From: Athripsodes cinereus
Taxonomy: Eukaryota > Arthropoda > Insecta > Trichoptera > Leptoceridae
Assembly (NCBI GenBank): GCA_947579605.1
Contig: OX388324.1
Span: forward strand, 19,785,746 to 19,849,745
Length of the DNA: 64,000 nt
Direction: 5' to 3'
The position numbers and the translations under genes were made by a program. Below are positions 1 to 13,335 of this stretch, one piece after another (position 1 is the first letter of the stretch; each line of letters starts with the position of its first letter). The notes under the pieces were generated by a model. It ran no database searches. It saw nothing but the letters and a program-made list of their open reading frames with translations, and was not told where the DNA came from.

Positions 1-252
1 TTTATATATACTGACTATCAGATGAAGACTACCTCTTAAAAAAAGACATGGGTTTCTGATATGGGTTTTTGTGGTTACCCCAATATCGTTAAAAGGCTAA
101 TGCTGGAGATGTTTTTCTTAAAATCTGTCCACAACGGTACTCTATTTCAATTGTTTGTTACCACTATCTTAATCACCACTTATGTTTTGCTATCCAATAA
201 CATACTATATATATATTCGTTACCAACTTGTAATTTCTTTACTTTTCACTAG

Positions 253-345
253 CCTGATGATGAGAGCGGAAGCTCTTAAAAGCCGGCTCGCGTCCAATAA
301 AAAGTCACTGTGGATATACTATAAATGAGTATTTTATTTATAATT
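253..345 (+). repeat. Penelope-like terminal fragment with hammerhead-like core
   Basis: CTGATGA at 254-260 is followed by a short hairpin (AGAGC-GGAA-GCTCT), then an A-rich box and GCCGGCTCGCGTCC. A near-identical copy, in inverted-repeat form, lies at 62366-62511. The order CTGATGA, stem, GAAA, GUC is that of hammerhead ribozymes known from Penelope-like retroelement ends. Here GAAA has decayed to AAAA, so this copy should be inactive. Class assignment is inference. Confidence 0.5.
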
Positions 346-891
346 AATTCACCATAGTTTGTGTTAAGTTTAGTATTTCTTTTAGTATTAGACTTTGTTG
401 CCTATCTATGAAAGCTTTGAGAATTAACGATTCCAATCACAAACATCAACATCTATGTAACGGAGTGGATCCTGAATTCTAAAGACAACGTTAGTGAAAG
501 CTTATCTCCAATACATCCTATAGTGTAAACAATGGGAATAGAATAATTATAATATACTAGATAATATGTAGGTATAAAGTTTGTACATAATAATGTCACA
601 AACAATAAAGCGATAATCTTTGCATGGAATCGTTTTAATTTCAGTATCTCAAAAAATTTAATCACAACAATTTATGGATGCATTACGCCAGACATCACGT
701 ATGGTAAAAACTTAGCACTGTTCGCCAAAGATGGTTGTTTTTCTTTTTCTTTATCTATGAAGAAAACAAATGAAACAAAAATACCTTCACTTTTCTATTC
801 TATATAAATGAAGATAATAAAATAGAAGCAGAACTATTCACTGTGTCGGTGTTAAGGTAGTAATATTTTCTAATGAAACAAAAAACAAATG
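346..891. other. AT-rich stretch, no gene seen
   Basis: The short minus-strand frame at 453-665 has no recognisable domain. From about 832 a motif (cactgtgtcggtgttaaggt) appears that recurs near 9135 and 26226, and inverted near 19515, so this stretch probably belongs to the dispersed family of the next palindrome. Confidence 0.5.
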
Positions 892-1035
892 ATTTTCTAC
901 TACTATATTGTTTCTTTTTTAAAAAAGACGTCTTTCGTCTTATAAGGACATTGTCAATACTGATCATAGATGACAATGTCCTTATAAAACGAAAGACGTT
1001 TCACTAAATAATAAACAATATAGAAGAAAAAAATT
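892..1035. repeat. Palindromic MITE-like element
   Basis: Left arm 923-956 (from aaaagacgtctttcgtctta) and right arm 970-1001 are inverted copies around a 13-base centre, with weaker complementarity to about 892 and 1035. A related segment (gaaagacgaaagacgtctct) occurs near 19428, so this is a dispersed family. Confidence 0.65.
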
Positions 1036-2045
1036 AAGAAGTCGAATAACGCCAAAAAGTTCCAAATAGCATGAAAAATCATGTAGTGAAAAAGCTTGTG
1101 TTAAAGGAAGTGGATCCAGCATTAATAAGAATGAAATAAATGGCAAGCAAAAATGTTTGATGTCTATGTCCAAAAACGACCCAAATTGGTTGAAAAAGTA
1201 GAACGAGATTTAGTATCTAACTATGTAAAATTTTCAAATAAAAAATAAAATAAAAAACTTGAGGTCTTGAAAGGGTTAATTTAAGTATATATAGATGCAT
1301 AATAAATCTAAATGCTAATCTTCTACTAAACACTATGTATAATTATAAGTAAGTAAGTACCTATTTATACATTTTGAATCTGACGGATAACTCAGGAAGG
1401 TAATTAAGAATTTTTAATTATGTGCAGGTCAATGAACTACTGACAGCGATAATTAATGTAATTAATACCTATACAAAAAGAAATGTGGTAAATGATAAAG
1501 TATTAAAAATAACAAAAAAGAGTACATTCCAAATTAGTTGGTAATTACTCGAGTTAATATTTTCTACTGTATTTCAAAAAAAAAATATCAAAGAAAAGAG
1601 TTATTGTAATTATTCTTTACAAATTAGTTCATTATTAAATCTTTTTCATTTGTCAAAACGAATGTCTGTGTTTATTCATTTTAAAAACCTTAAGGTGTAA
1701 AAAACAAACAAATTGTTTTTGTTCCACTTACCTCACTTAGTTTACAATGGAAAAGTGGGCTGCAGAAGTAGGTAGGTACTTAATTTCGTTTGTTTTTTTT
1801 TTTAAGAGAATTTATTATCTTGTAAAGTCGTACTTGCAAACGAGTTATTCCATCACTGTTAGAACTGGTTAAGTAACACTATTCTTCGATACAGCGATTA
1901 GAATTGTTTAAACTCTACACCTGAATAGAAATAATATTCCTAAGCCACTGCCACCTGACTCGACATCACGACATCTCACATGAGCGGAAGCTTGTAAGTA
2001 TATATTATCTGCATGTAATAAATATGTTCCAATATTTTCTTACCT
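1036..2045. other. AT-rich stretch, nothing recognised
   Basis: Frequent stops in all frames and homopolymer runs. The short minus-strand frame at 982-1173 overlaps the palindrome and is not supported. Confidence 0.5.
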
Positions 2046-2280
2046 TATGATTTCTTCTTCTTCGCCCTCGCCTTTATCCCATTTACTTGGGGCCGGCTCT
2101 CCTAGTCCTCATCTTCCAAGTTATCCGTTCCTCTGCGTCCTCATTACCATTGTATGTTCTTACCTTTTTATTATTATTTCTTATTCATTCATTCGTACCA
2201 TCATCTGGCGTTTGGCTACAATTTTCTACAAATTCATGTTATTAACATAAAAGTCGTCTTCTTCGTGCCAATAAAAATTA
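2046..2280 (-). repeat. Dispersed repeat containing a conserved cgcctttatcccatttacttgggg word
   Basis: 2060-2150 carries the phrase cctttatcccatttacttgg and downstream CT-rich words, which I recall from dispersed repeats in insect genomes. The open frame at 2047-2250 (+) has no domain and is probably a by-product. Assignment to a LINE 3' region is inference. Confidence 0.35.
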
Positions 2281-2354
2281 AATCATGGTATACCTCATCG
2301 CCGCTAAGTTAAAGATGTAAATAGACTACAAAAAAAGAATCTCAAGTTTTGTGA

Positions 2355-2460
2355 GTTCGTCGGTAGCCTGGCGGTAAAGTCTCGGCCTCGTGAACAAGGG
2401 GTCCGTGGCGAATCAAGTATTCTTAATATGTGCGCCGAATGAATAAATTGTTTTGTGAAT
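2355..2460 (+). repeat. tRNA-like SINE fragment
   Basis: tagcctggcggtaaagtctc resembles a Pol III box A. About 30 bases later ggtccgtggcgaatcaag is a weak box B. A similar box-B phrase (gggtccgtggttctatacc) lies on the minus strand near 9620. No tRNA cloverleaf is evident. Confidence 0.35.
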
Positions 2461-2579
2461 TTTAACCAAGATTATAAATTAGTAGGTGAGTAAACCCAGG
2501 CGAGGATTGCCTTTAACAAAAATTTGAAGATCTTGGAATCCCCAAATATTGATTTAAGCGTAAGTAAGAACCATAAGGA

Positions 2580-3000
2580 AGAGCCTTTGTATGTAGCATT
2601 CTGCTTTATGGTTGTGAGACGTGGACCATCAGCAAGAGTGAAAGCGGACGGTTGGCGGCCTTTGAGATGTGGTTTTACAGACGCATGCTGAAGATCCATT
2701 GGTCGTAACACATCGAAAAGGAAGAAGTATTAACCAGGGCAGGCAAAAAAGGCAACTTCTTAAGAGAATCAGCCAACATAACGAGCTAACTGTATTGGCC
2801 ACAACATCAGGCACCCAGGACTACTCATCCTCATTGCGGAAGGTAAGACCGAGGGAACAAATGGCAGAGGCCGACCAAGAGATGCGTATATGGACCAACT
2901 GAAGAGGGATATGAACTGTGGCTCATACGTAGAGCTGAAAAGACTAGCTGAGAATAGGGAGGAATGGAGATTGGAGGGAGGATGGATTGTAACTCATTAT
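2580..3000 (+). pseudogene. Non-LTR retrotransposon 3' fragment
   Basis: Plus-strand frames read the C-terminal signature that follows reverse transcriptase in many insect LINEs: GCETWTISKSE near 2610, FEMWFYRRMLKIHW to 2700, then, after frame changes, a basic segment and EEGYELWLIRRAEK near 2910. The inverted relative at 42385-42610 encodes the same region with a better frame (GRGRPRDAYMDQLKRDMNCG). Frameshifts and the stop after HW make it a dead fragment. Confidence 0.7.
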
Positions 3001-6000
3001 ATATAGGTGAGTAAAGTTTTTGATTTAATCCAGTGTTTAATTAGGTCAATCTTTATCCTGGGAGATGTGATTCGGGTTTTTTATTGAAACACGCAGAGTC
3101 GAAGAAAGCAAGTATATTTCACAGAGCAAGTGAAGTGACAGGTAATTACAGAGATAGAAATGCAGGTTACAATGGTTTTTATAGATAGTGATTACCATAA
3201 ACAAAATTCCATGGATCTGATTGTAAAGGTGTGCTCACATGTTCTAACATCCAGGCTTATTTAAGACACGTCTAGTTGGTCAAGTCTAAATAGTCCTATT
3301 TTGACTAAGACTGTTATGGTTTTGCTTAATTATTACTTACTTCAAGATTTTAAATAATTAAAAAAAAAACATAAGAACTTACCCCCTTTTGCTAATAGCA
3401 AAGACTTAGATCTCTTAGATTAATTTCAAATGAAATGGTCTGATATTAAATGAAATATTTTATTAATTTCTTTATAGAAATTAATATTTCGTTCTTTATC
3501 ATCAATTATAAATTATTATAAAATCTCTCTTCACATTTGAACTAAACAAAATATATAAATTAAAGTACAAATATTCAGAAACATTTTTTTTGCGAATTAT
3601 TTTTCTTTTACCTGAAGTTCCCAGAAAAAAAGTAGGTCTCCCACTCTTATCACGATTAAAAAAGGAGGATATTGTGAAATATTCCAAATTCTTTTACTAA
3701 GGGTTGGAGTAAACCCATTTCCCAAATCCGGAGGTATATACCTAAAAAGTCTCCTCCTCACATTTGTATAAACGAAGACCTCAATAAAAGACCCATACAT
3801 GTGATATCTAATCCAAGTAAATAAATTACTCGCGAGGTGGTTGATGGACAGGGGCAGAGAGTTGTGTGAAAAGGATCTCATCCATATAATAAAAAAAATC
3901 CTTTTCTATATGATTCTGTTGTGTGCTCGGTGGAGAAGTTCGGGTGAGAGCCCCGTTGCGTCCCATGCACGGGTAGCAGGGGCGCTCATTCGAGTATTTC
4001 ATTACGATGAATGTTATGAACGAGTATAATATGTATTCATATTTTTAATTTGTGTTATTTTTTCTTAATTAATCAATTATCTTATTTCTTGTATTTTAAT
4101 TATTCTTTTGATTATTTTATAGTTATTGTGTTGTTAAATTGTTATAATTTTTTAGTATTCTTTTAGTATTGCCCCAGAACAGATTTTGATCTAGTGGGGC
4201 ATTATATTCCATTATGATTTTTTTGATGTTATTTAAGAATGTATTTTGGAAATAAATAAAAAAAAAGTGTCTTTCATCACTACCCCAGAGAACAGAGAGC
4301 AGAAACAATAGACAAAATAAAACGGTATTAAACAACTTAGTAGAAAAATTAATAAAATAACTTTAAACGCGTTAGTAAGTATTTAAGTCACGGATGCCTC
4401 AGAATTAAAAAAAATATAAGTACGTATATATACATAATATGGATAAACGTGGAAAGTTAATATTATTTTGGCGGCGTTAAGCAATTATTATTATTATTCT
4501 TATTATTAGCGACTTGTGCAGGTGTTTCGGAGTTTTCACTAGAAGTTTGTAGCAAAGTTTTGTCACAATATACAACCAAAATAATAGCAATAATGTGGAC
4601 ATACAATGTTTTGTATTTAATGCGCTAGTAAGAAAACGCCGAGAATATATATTTTACATACTTTTGATAGTATAAAAGCTCTTGCTGAGCTTAAACATCT
4701 TCATACATCTTAAAGATCTTCGATCTTGTATAGTATTTTGCCGGTCGTCATAAGCAATTTAGTTCTTCCAGATTTCGATTGATTTTATGCAAGACATTTT
4801 GTTTTGTTTCAACTCATAATTTTTTTTTTCAACTTTAAAGGTATCCAGTTTTTTAGTACCACAAATGTTTTGAGAGTCAAAAGACTTAGAAGAAACGTGG
4901 ACTTAAAAGCGGTGGAAGCTTTTGTTAAATATTTTTTAAACAAAACACTTTTATATTGAACACTTCCACCATGACTTACCAGCTTCCATGAGCCTTCATT
5001 ATCATCATAAGGCTTCCTTAAAGAACTCCACATTATGTTAAACTAATTATGAGAACAAAAACTATTGAAAGCTTAATTAAAGTACTCCGCTAGCTTATAT
5101 TTTCTCAATTGTATTTTGTTTTTGCATTTTGTACAATTTTTTTTTAAAATTTGAGAAATTATCGTACGTAAGCCTTTTTGATTGAGAAGTGCCGGACTGC
5201 TACTGAACCACACATTTTCTTCATTATGGCCAAACATTGCACGCGTATTACAATATAATATTGTAAATTTCAATCATTCCAGGTAAAACTTCTGATTCTA
5301 ATTATGTATGTTATAAGACTTTTAAAATCCAATTCCTTTTTTCATCATTCTTTCAGATATGTATTCACAAGATCATAAATTTATATTTATAATCTCGAAT
5401 GCCTTAATTAATCAATGACCAGTTGTTATTTGATCGTTAAAACAAGGCATACACTCGTAGTTCGATGGACTCAAATCCATTTGGCGAAAAAGCTCACAAT
5501 CCCATAGTTTTAAGACAGCACACAGAGCACGAACCATTAACGCCACTTGTGACTTAACTTTATTGCCAAATAATACTTGTGTTACTAGATATAACAATTT
5601 TTCAACAATTTTTCTACCTACGAGATTACAAATTTAATAAGTAGGTACCTTAGTACTTTCAGTAAAAGTTTAAATAAAGTTTATATTATTTAAAAAAAAT
5701 TATCTTTCCAATTCACACATATCTATAAATGTATTGGATAGATAAAATCCTTTAATATAAGAGAAAAACATGACTACCACGGTTCGATATAATTCCATAT
5801 TTCCCTATCCTTATTAAAAATCTCTTATATATTCCAATATAATTTAGTCAAGTAAAATTTAAGCTGTTAACAAACTACAAAAAAATATATTAAATTTCCT
5901 TTACTCCTAAATTAGCAATACCTATATTGAAAAACAGCATAATTTAATTATAAAATTAATATGTAATACAAGTCGAAATATTATAGTTTTGATTCATTGA

Positions 6001-6782
6001 ATACTTACTTCGACATTTTGAATCTAACGATGTGCACATTCTAATTTCCTTTACTGTACTTTTTTAAACCTAAATAATTTTATTCCATCTGTCTACAAGA
6101 AGTAACCTTTAATATGTTTTGATTTTGATCACAAATGGAGTAATTATTGTAGTAATTTTCAAAAAAATGTATTGAATGAATCAGAAAAAGCGATTGATTT
6201 AGAATGGATACAAGATTTTTCTTTTTTATTATTAATATTATATATTATGACAAAAGTTACAGTCAAAACTTAATTAATTAAAATGGGAGTCAGAATATCT
6301 GTTCAGAAACTCCCCAGGAAGTTCCAACAATGGGAAATATGCATGTGTGGGGAATATGAATAAATGTTATCAATTCATATTACTAAATATACGCTTATCA
6401 CGAATATCCTAATAAGAAACGATAAAATATAACTTTTCATTTTGTAAATCCATATTTTTTGTCCAAATTTTGAAGATCATGTCGTTGAATTAGCCCGCTG
6501 TAACGTCGTTAGGCGCTAAGTTGTATTGCCACGCATTTGAGCGTCTGGTGACGTCACACTTATTCCACCATGGCTGGACCTTTTTGCGGCGAAGTGCGAA
6601 AAATACTTTTTCCAAAAGGTGAAAAAAGCCTTGAAAATGGACATTTAAAAATATAAAAAACATCATAATTTTCCTACATAACTTTCTGTACTATTTTTGA
6701 GCTGATTTTTTCTGCAAGTTCCCCATTTTAATGAAATCATTGCATGTGGCTTTTCTGCTGGCGACTTTACTTTTGGGGTACG
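3001..6782. other. AT-rich region, no supported gene
   Basis: Several open frames of 60-94 codons occur (for example 3597-3881 and 4809-5033, minus) but none shows a domain, Kozak-like start or splice pattern. 3920-4000 is locally GC-richer and repeat-like. 4480-4510 is an ATT microsatellite. 6490-6600 is a CpG-bearing patch of unknown nature. Confidence 0.5.
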
Positions 6783-7327
6783 TAGTGTTGTGGAATTCTC
6801 AAGAAATATTTTTTCGAGAAATTTACCGAGAAATTTCTCGGTAAATTCCTCGAAGTAGAAAATTTTCGGAGAATTTTTTTTATTTTTTATTTAACAGTAT
6901 AATAATAATAAATACATACTTAATTCAATAAATCAATAACAATGTACAAATGTTGAGAAAATTTATCACCAGTATAGCTACAATTAATTATGGAAACAAA
7001 AAAATGTTAGGTACCTTCATAGAAAAAGTGCTAATAACTTATGAAAAATCTTGATGTTTGACACCCCACATGCCCATATTTAAGTTAAAAAAAAATTGCA
7101 GGTACGTACATGGAAAAAAGTGTTAATAACCTCTGATTTGGGCCTTAATCAGCCCCACAAATTTTTGGATCAATCAGGTTGGCTGCGAAGTGTACTGGGC
7201 GAAAGGTCATAATACCACTAAGAAAAATTATGGAGAGAAATTTCTCTTCCATCAGAGGAGAAATTCTCGGAGAAATTTCTCGTTCTCGAGAAATTTCTTT
7301 GGAGAATTTTCTCTTCTCACATCACTA
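6783..7327. mobile_element. Non-autonomous hAT-like MITE
   Basis: Termini are TAGTGTTGTGG-AATTCTC on the left and, on the opposite strand, TAGTGATGTGAGAAGAGAAAATTCTC on the right. The element is flanked by 8-bp repeats GGGGTACG (6775-6782) and GGGATACG (7328-7335), one mismatch apart, the length expected for hAT target duplications. The interior is rich in GAGAAATTTCTC palindromes near both ends (6812-6875 and 7225-7315). No coding capacity. Confidence 0.8.
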
Positions 7328-7335
7328 GGGATACG

Positions 7336-9930
7336 CCATTATGGAATAGCACCTAGCAGTGGCATATAAATACCTACGGGTAGGTATGTTTGATTGATTA
7401 AAAACTTGTCTCAATATTAATTCCCACAATAATGTGTTTATTCACAAATTACCTCTGTACAATAATACAATAATAAATTGTTGTTTATTTCTAACCTCAT
7501 ATTTTTATTTACACTACACACATTTATATTATATTCTATCATTTTTCATATTGGATTAGTGTCACAAAATAAACTAAATAATGCTACTTATATATTTTAG
7601 GAAGTACGTTATAACATTCTGACTAGCTTTTATTACCCTGCATTGTTAGATGAGCAATCGTATTTTAAAAAAATAATCTCTGTAACATGTTGTGTAACAG
7701 ATAATTTTTTATTATTCGTTTTTGTTTATTAATATATTAATCTATTAAAAATTAAACCTGGTGACAATTTTACCTATTATATTTCTTGTTAAATTTATAT
7801 ATTATTTTTCTGTTCCATCTAGTTACCATAAATAATTCATTTTTACTTTACAATTAAATAAGAATGGTGAATTTGATTTTATACAATAAATTAATTTATA
7901 ACGTACCTATGCATTTCTTCAAAATAGTTTAATGCTGACTTTAATGTAGTGGTGCCTTAGCAAAAAAATGTATTTGGTATTGTATAAATATAAGTGTGCT
8001 ATTTTTTCATATTTAAAATCTTACGAATATCTAGATATGATATTTATATTATAAAACCTTGATTTCGATAGTGGAAAAATATTGAGTTGAACTAGGTATA
8101 CCTATATACAATTTTCATAAATTTCAAGGCACATGATAAGCATGGCACAGAGGAATTGGGAATGTTACCTAGGTTTAAAGAGTACTCTAAACCAAGTCTT
8201 GAGACGATTCTTTAGCGTCGAAATTCTGTGTCGTGCACTCCTTAAGGAAGTTTACATATGTATGTGTAACATATACAACATACCTACCTAATTAATACCT
8301 ATTTAAATAGATTGACTATGGATGAGTGTGATCAATTAGAATGATTAATTAAGATTGTTTCAACATATGATTAATTTTTTTTTTTTTTTTTAAAACGTTA
8401 ACAATGGGTGAAAGACCGTTAAGGCTTTTTTTTTTACTTTTGAAAGTAGGTACTTTGGTGCTCTTAGGTTTTTTCCGTTTGCTTTGGGGTATTTAGTTGA
8501 TCTATAACTGAGGCTGACTCAGAGATTAACCAATTACCTACACCAGTAATGGGACGCATATTTGATTCTAAGTAATTTCGTTATTATTGTTTACCATAAT
8601 TACATATGTATTCGATGTGCCTGTAGGTGTATGTTTGATTTCAATAAATAAGTAAAATAATACACAACAATACGTACATTTAAACAAATACAACTATTTT
8701 ATTTTGATTATAAAAGTACAGTAATAATAGTAATAATAAAAAAAAACAGTAATAATAAGTTAGTATAATATTTTTGTTAAATTTGAACACTGGCTAAAGC
8801 TCAGCGACAACAAAGAGAACAATAGTTTTAGTCTTCGCTGAAAGGAGAGGCACATAATAAAATAATAAATCTTATATTTTTTCAGTTTTTCTCAACTTTC
8901 TATTATGTGATTGTATTTGACAGTGGGCCCTTGTTTAACTGTTTTTTCTTTAACGTGAATTCAATGAAAAAAAAAACTATTGTATAATAATATTATTTCA
9001 TTTAAAATAAAGAAAATAGAATTTTTCATATTTTTATATTTAATTTACAAAAGTGTATGTTAAGAAGAATTACACAATAATTGTTTTAATTATTGAACAG
9101 TTCATTGCACAAACCTTTCACCTGATAAAATATCCACTGTATCGGTGTTTAGGTAGTAGAATTCCATAGCGAAATAAATGAAACAAATGCTTTATTAATA
9201 TTTATTTTCTACTATATCGACTTAACGTCTCTCTGGTCAAATTTTGGTTTGTTAAAATATCAATACATGATTTTTAGAAAAATGTTTTTTTAAGTGAGGA
9301 ATAATATTTTTTCCCACAAATCACTTCATAAAGAAATAAAGAAATTTTATTTGTGTTGAAGTTATTTTGAGAGTAAAAGGCCCAAAAAATTTCACGTGAG
9401 TGTATGTACAAAATAAATCATCTGTAGATGGCAAAGGTTTGCCGAAAACGAATACAATTCATAAAAACAGTAACATATAAGTACTTACCTTATTTTTTTT
9501 TTAAGATATATCTAGGTTTTTGTTATAAGCCCAAATACAAACTTATACACCTTTTACAGTAAGCTACTAAAGGCTTGTGTCGTGAAAGGGGAGTTTGCCG
9601 GCACCTGGTATAGAACCACGGACCCCACTTTACGAATAATAAATACTTTATATTATAATTACGTATGTTCATTGAAAAACAGCTGTATATGTGAAGAAAT
9701 TCAATTGTATCTACCACTACTAAAACTGTTATTCTTTCACACTTTTAGTATGTAGGTACATAGTTAGAACCAAATATAACATTAATAAAATAACAAGCAC
9801 AATAATAACGTAAAAGGAAATAACAGTTACTTTGGTACAATGAACAAGAAGAATAACGCATAAAGCAGTAGTTGTGAAAAATTATTTACACAGCCAAACA
9901 TCATTAACTAAATAGTGTATAATTTGTTAA
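7336..9930. other. AT-rich region, repeat fragments only
   Basis: No supported gene. About 9130-9235 carries a copy of the cactgtatcggtgtttaggt motif shared with 832, 19515 and 26226. About 9570-9640 (minus) carries a SINE-like box-B phrase. Confidence 0.45.
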
Positions 9931-9939
9931 AATAACATT

Positions 9940-10215
9940 ATACGTTCCGTGGAGCACCAGCCAAAGTTCCACGGAACACCCGGAAAATTCCCCGATCTTC
10001 AACTCCTTTCCGTAAGATGCAGGTGTTTGAAAATATAATCACGTTTAATTTCTTAAATTGAGAGATGAGGTTTGCCACCCATCCTGATTGTTTTTTTTCA
10101 CAAAGAGGATAGCTTGCATGTTTGAAATATGTGGCTGGTCTGGTGGCTACTAATACATGGTGAAAATACAACTACTACAACTAATCCATCACGGCATATC
10201 CCACAAGTGGAGAAG
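9940..10215 (-). repeat. Dispersed repeat family (cheap-copy region with hairpin)
   Basis: 9949-9980 has an inverted pair TTCCGTGG / CCACGGAA. 10060-10210 shares the phrases gatgaggtttgccacccatcctga, a tract near cacaaagagga, and catcacggcat-tcccacaagtgg with 41370-41510, 46412-46530 and 61915-62035. Orientation varies between copies. Probably a SINE or LINE 3' end. Confidence 0.5.
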
Positions 10216-10843
10216 CCAGCAGAATGCAGAATGCAGCAGATAACTAATGTTTTTTTTAATCATACTTTAATTTTATTAAAGTAAATTTTGATAAAGTTGT
10301 ATAAAATCTAATATATAAAAGGAAGACGTGTGTGTAACAACACTTATAGCTCAAGAATGGCTGTACCGATTTGAATGATCTTTGATTTGTTGGATTCTTC
10401 TCCGCCCGGGATCTTACAAATTCACGGGAAGAAAAAATATGAAGAAAATTATTTACGCCATACATTTTTAATTTCAAAAATAAAAACAATATGGAGAGTC
10501 CATACGCTATTAGCGCCCCCACGTCGCCTGTTGCATTGTGCTAAAATAATCCGTAGGTTCTGCTATATTAAGAACCAAATTACTATAACTAATATTAACG
10601 AAATGTGTACTAATATTTGTTTACTATAATTCGGTAGTTACATGGCAATAGGTTGTATCTCACTAAAACATAATTTTATAGGAGAGCAAAAACAAAGTTT
10701 GCAAAAGAGATATTTCAGCCAAATTTCGAGCATTATATATCAAAATGAAGGTAATTATTATTTCTACAAGATAGATGTAACATTCTCTTAATAATTTCTT
10801 CTACAAGATGTATGTAACATTCACTAAATAATTTCTTGCAGTT

Positions 10844-11730
10844 TAAAAATATTTGAGTTTTTTTGCCATGTTGATTTTTTCTTGGTTACCCCACGTGAAA
10901 AACGTGAGCAGTAAAATTTTCGCGAGACTGCACTCATTTAAAAGACTCCAATCATTTCTTCCTCAAAATACAAAACGCATGATAGCTCAAACATTTCTCC
11001 TTCCAATCCTATACTACGCAGACTGTACCCTTCCCGATACCTCTGAGGAACTCAATGGTAAATTGGATAGGTTGCAGAATGCATGTATACGATTTGTGTA
11101 TGGTTTAAAAAAATATGACCATATTTCCAAATTTCGAGCAGAACTTAAATGGCCAACATACAAACAATCCCGCGATCTACATATACTCTACTTTCTTTAC
11201 AACATCCTAAAGCACAATTCCCCTCAATACCTTTTTAAGCATTTTGAATACCTGTCTTCACATGGACGTCCTCTGAGATCTCAGAATAACCAGTTATTTG
11301 CCGTCCCTGCCCACACCACAACCTTCTTCAGTTCATCATTTACGACCCATGCAATTAGAATGTGGAATAATCTACCTTGCAATATTAGAAATTCCTCTAC
11401 GCTACACGTTTTTAAGAATAACCTAAAATCCATAGACTTATCCTAAAAAGTTCCTCCCCGTGCCTTTATCCTTCATTTTCTAGTATTTATTAGAGGAAAC
11501 ATGACATAATATATAATGTTCTACTTAGGGCTAAGAATGTAATTAGTTATAATTAAATTAAGTAAGTATTAACTGTTCACATTTAGTATTAATTACACAT
11601 TGTCAACATAGTATCACACATTATTTTGGTTAGCTGGAAGATATTGCCTCTAGGCAATAAGCTCGCCAATTGTTCATGATTTTTTTTTCTGATCAATAAA
11701 GTGTTCTTATTATTATTATTATTATTATTG
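10844..11730 (+). pseudogene. LINE (CR1/Jockey-like) C-terminal fragment inside the Helitron
   Basis: Open from 10853 to 11446 (197 codons), starting at a non-AUG codon, so the true N-terminus is missing. Visible are the post-RT motifs LLPILYYAD, LQNACIRFVYGLKKYDHIS and, near the end, RMWNNLPCNIRNSSTLHVFK, which are diagnostic of the RT C-terminal region in CR1/Jockey-type LINEs. A 3' UTR of about 250 bases ends in an ATT microsatellite (11703-11729), a usual tail for this group. The catalytic RT core is absent through 5' truncation. Confidence 0.8.
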
Positions 11731-12461
11731 ATGAAAACAATCTTTCTACATGTCAATAAGTTACGTCTTTTCTCTCTTTATTCTGACTATAAAGAGTCAT
11801 ATCCTTTTGCCACATCAAATATTACACTATTTTGAGCATTTTATGGAACAAACTTGAAAACGCAAAAAATGCGAGATACAACCTATTGCCATGTAACTAC
11901 CGACTTATTCGACTAATATTTATGTATCGATGGATCTTCTGTCACATAAATGTGGACGTGCACAGATTATATTTGAAATTGTATTTTATTTTTGCAGATG
12001 GAAAATTATTATTGAACCAAAAATTGTGCTATAAAAGATGAAAATAAGAATGTGTTCATGTAGGTAGTTCTGATGCAAGATTGTGTAGTGAAATTTGCAG
12101 ACAGAGAAGAAAAATTACGAAGAAAATTATTTACGCCATACATTTTTAATTTCAACTAAAAATGCAATATGGAGAATTATACAAAATCAACAATGAAGTT
12201 TTTTTTATAGATTGGACTATTTATATGATAATTTTTCTATAGGTACATTCTCAAATTAAAAACGTTATCCATACAAATTAACATCTGTAGTTCTGATATT
12301 TCAATTTTTAAAAAATCATGGAAAGAATTTTTATAAATTTTAAATGAATAGGTAAAATCTACCTGAAAAAAAAATAGTACCTACATAATTATATTACGTA
12401 CTGCAGATAATTTATAAACAAATCTCAGTTAAGTATAATTGTTCAACATAAATTGTTCATG

Positions 12462-12693
12462 TCGGCCGGTGTGGCGCGGAGCTCTTTCCTTTGAGTCACG
12501 AGGTCCCGGGTTCGATTCCCGGACAGGGCAAAGTGAAGAATGACCTTTTTCAAATTGTCCTGGGTCTGGGTGTTACATATATATGTATATAGTGCATTGT
12601 ATATGTGGGTATCGTCGCGTTAGTACCCATAATCAAGATTCATCTAAGTTTGGGACTAGCTCGATGTGTGTGAATTGTCTATGTAAAAAAAAA
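12462..12693 (+). repeat. tRNA-derived SINE
   Basis: The head has a Pol III box A region (GTGTGGCGCGGAGC) and a perfect box B GGTTCGATTCC at 12509-12519 inside the arm gtcccgggttcgattcccgg. A tRNA-unrelated body follows, ending gggactagctcgatgtgtgtg and an A-tract at 12685-12693. A fragment of the same 3' body lies inverted at 53960-53999. The head is not a functional tRNA: the acceptor stem is not restored after the T arm. Confidence 0.8.
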
Positions 12694-12704
12694 TTAATGT
12701 AACA

Positions 12705-13051
12705 TTCGCAGTTTAGCGGCCCCACCCGTTGTCGAGTACTTTTTTTCCATAGAAAAGGTAATATTTTTGAAACTTGAGGAAATTGTTGCCATATGTAGAA
12801 TTATTTTAATTTGCCGGCAAAAAATCCACTTCGAAAATTAATTTCCTAAAATTCCGTACATATTACTCGACAACGGGTGGGGCCGCTCAAGTTTCATAGT
12901 TGCGAATTTTTTTTCCTATAAAAGAATTTTCCAAAAATTTGGTGACCAAAAAATAATTCACCATATGGCAACAATTTCCTCAAGTTACGAAAATATTACT
13001 TTTTCTATGGAAAAAAGTACTCGACAACGGGTGGGGCCGCTAAACTGCGAA
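12705..13051. mobile_element. Foldback MITE
   Basis: Left arm from 12706 (tcgcagtttagcggccccac) and right arm ending at 13050 are near-perfect inverse copies of about 90 bases, reaching CCATATG on both inner sides. A third copy of the terminal word (tactcgacaacgggtggggc) sits in the middle at 12865, as if one end had been duplicated internally. No ORF. Confidence 0.75.
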
Positions 13052-13154
13052 AGTTCCAAATGAATTAGGTATATTTTTTTACACTATACCTTCGATGACA
13101 CACTTTGACAATTACGGGAGTTTGTAAAGAGATTAATAATATTAATCATTCATA

Positions 13155-13335
13155 AAGTCAGTGGGAGAGGGCAGAAGATAGGGCAGGTGTCGAACATGTG
13201 TTGAAAGGCTTGGTTTGGAGTGGCCAGAGGTCCTGGAAGCAGCGGTGGACAGTTATCTCTTTAATATAGTTAGATACTTAGGGGCAATGGGCCCCCGACC
13301 GAACTAGGACAAGGGGAAGAAGATGTATGTATGAA
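13155..13335 (+). pseudogene. LINE C-terminal tail fragment
   Basis: Frame around 13160-13260 reads WERAEDRAGVEHVLKGL, the W-R-x-x-V-x-x-A type ending of insect non-LTR retrotransposon proteins, then decays. Lies just inside the 3' end of the Helitron-like element. Confidence 0.5.

Noticed and set aside
12462..12535. A tRNA gene
   Set aside because: Box A and B are present but there is no matching acceptor stem, and the body and A-tail follow directly, so it is a SINE head.
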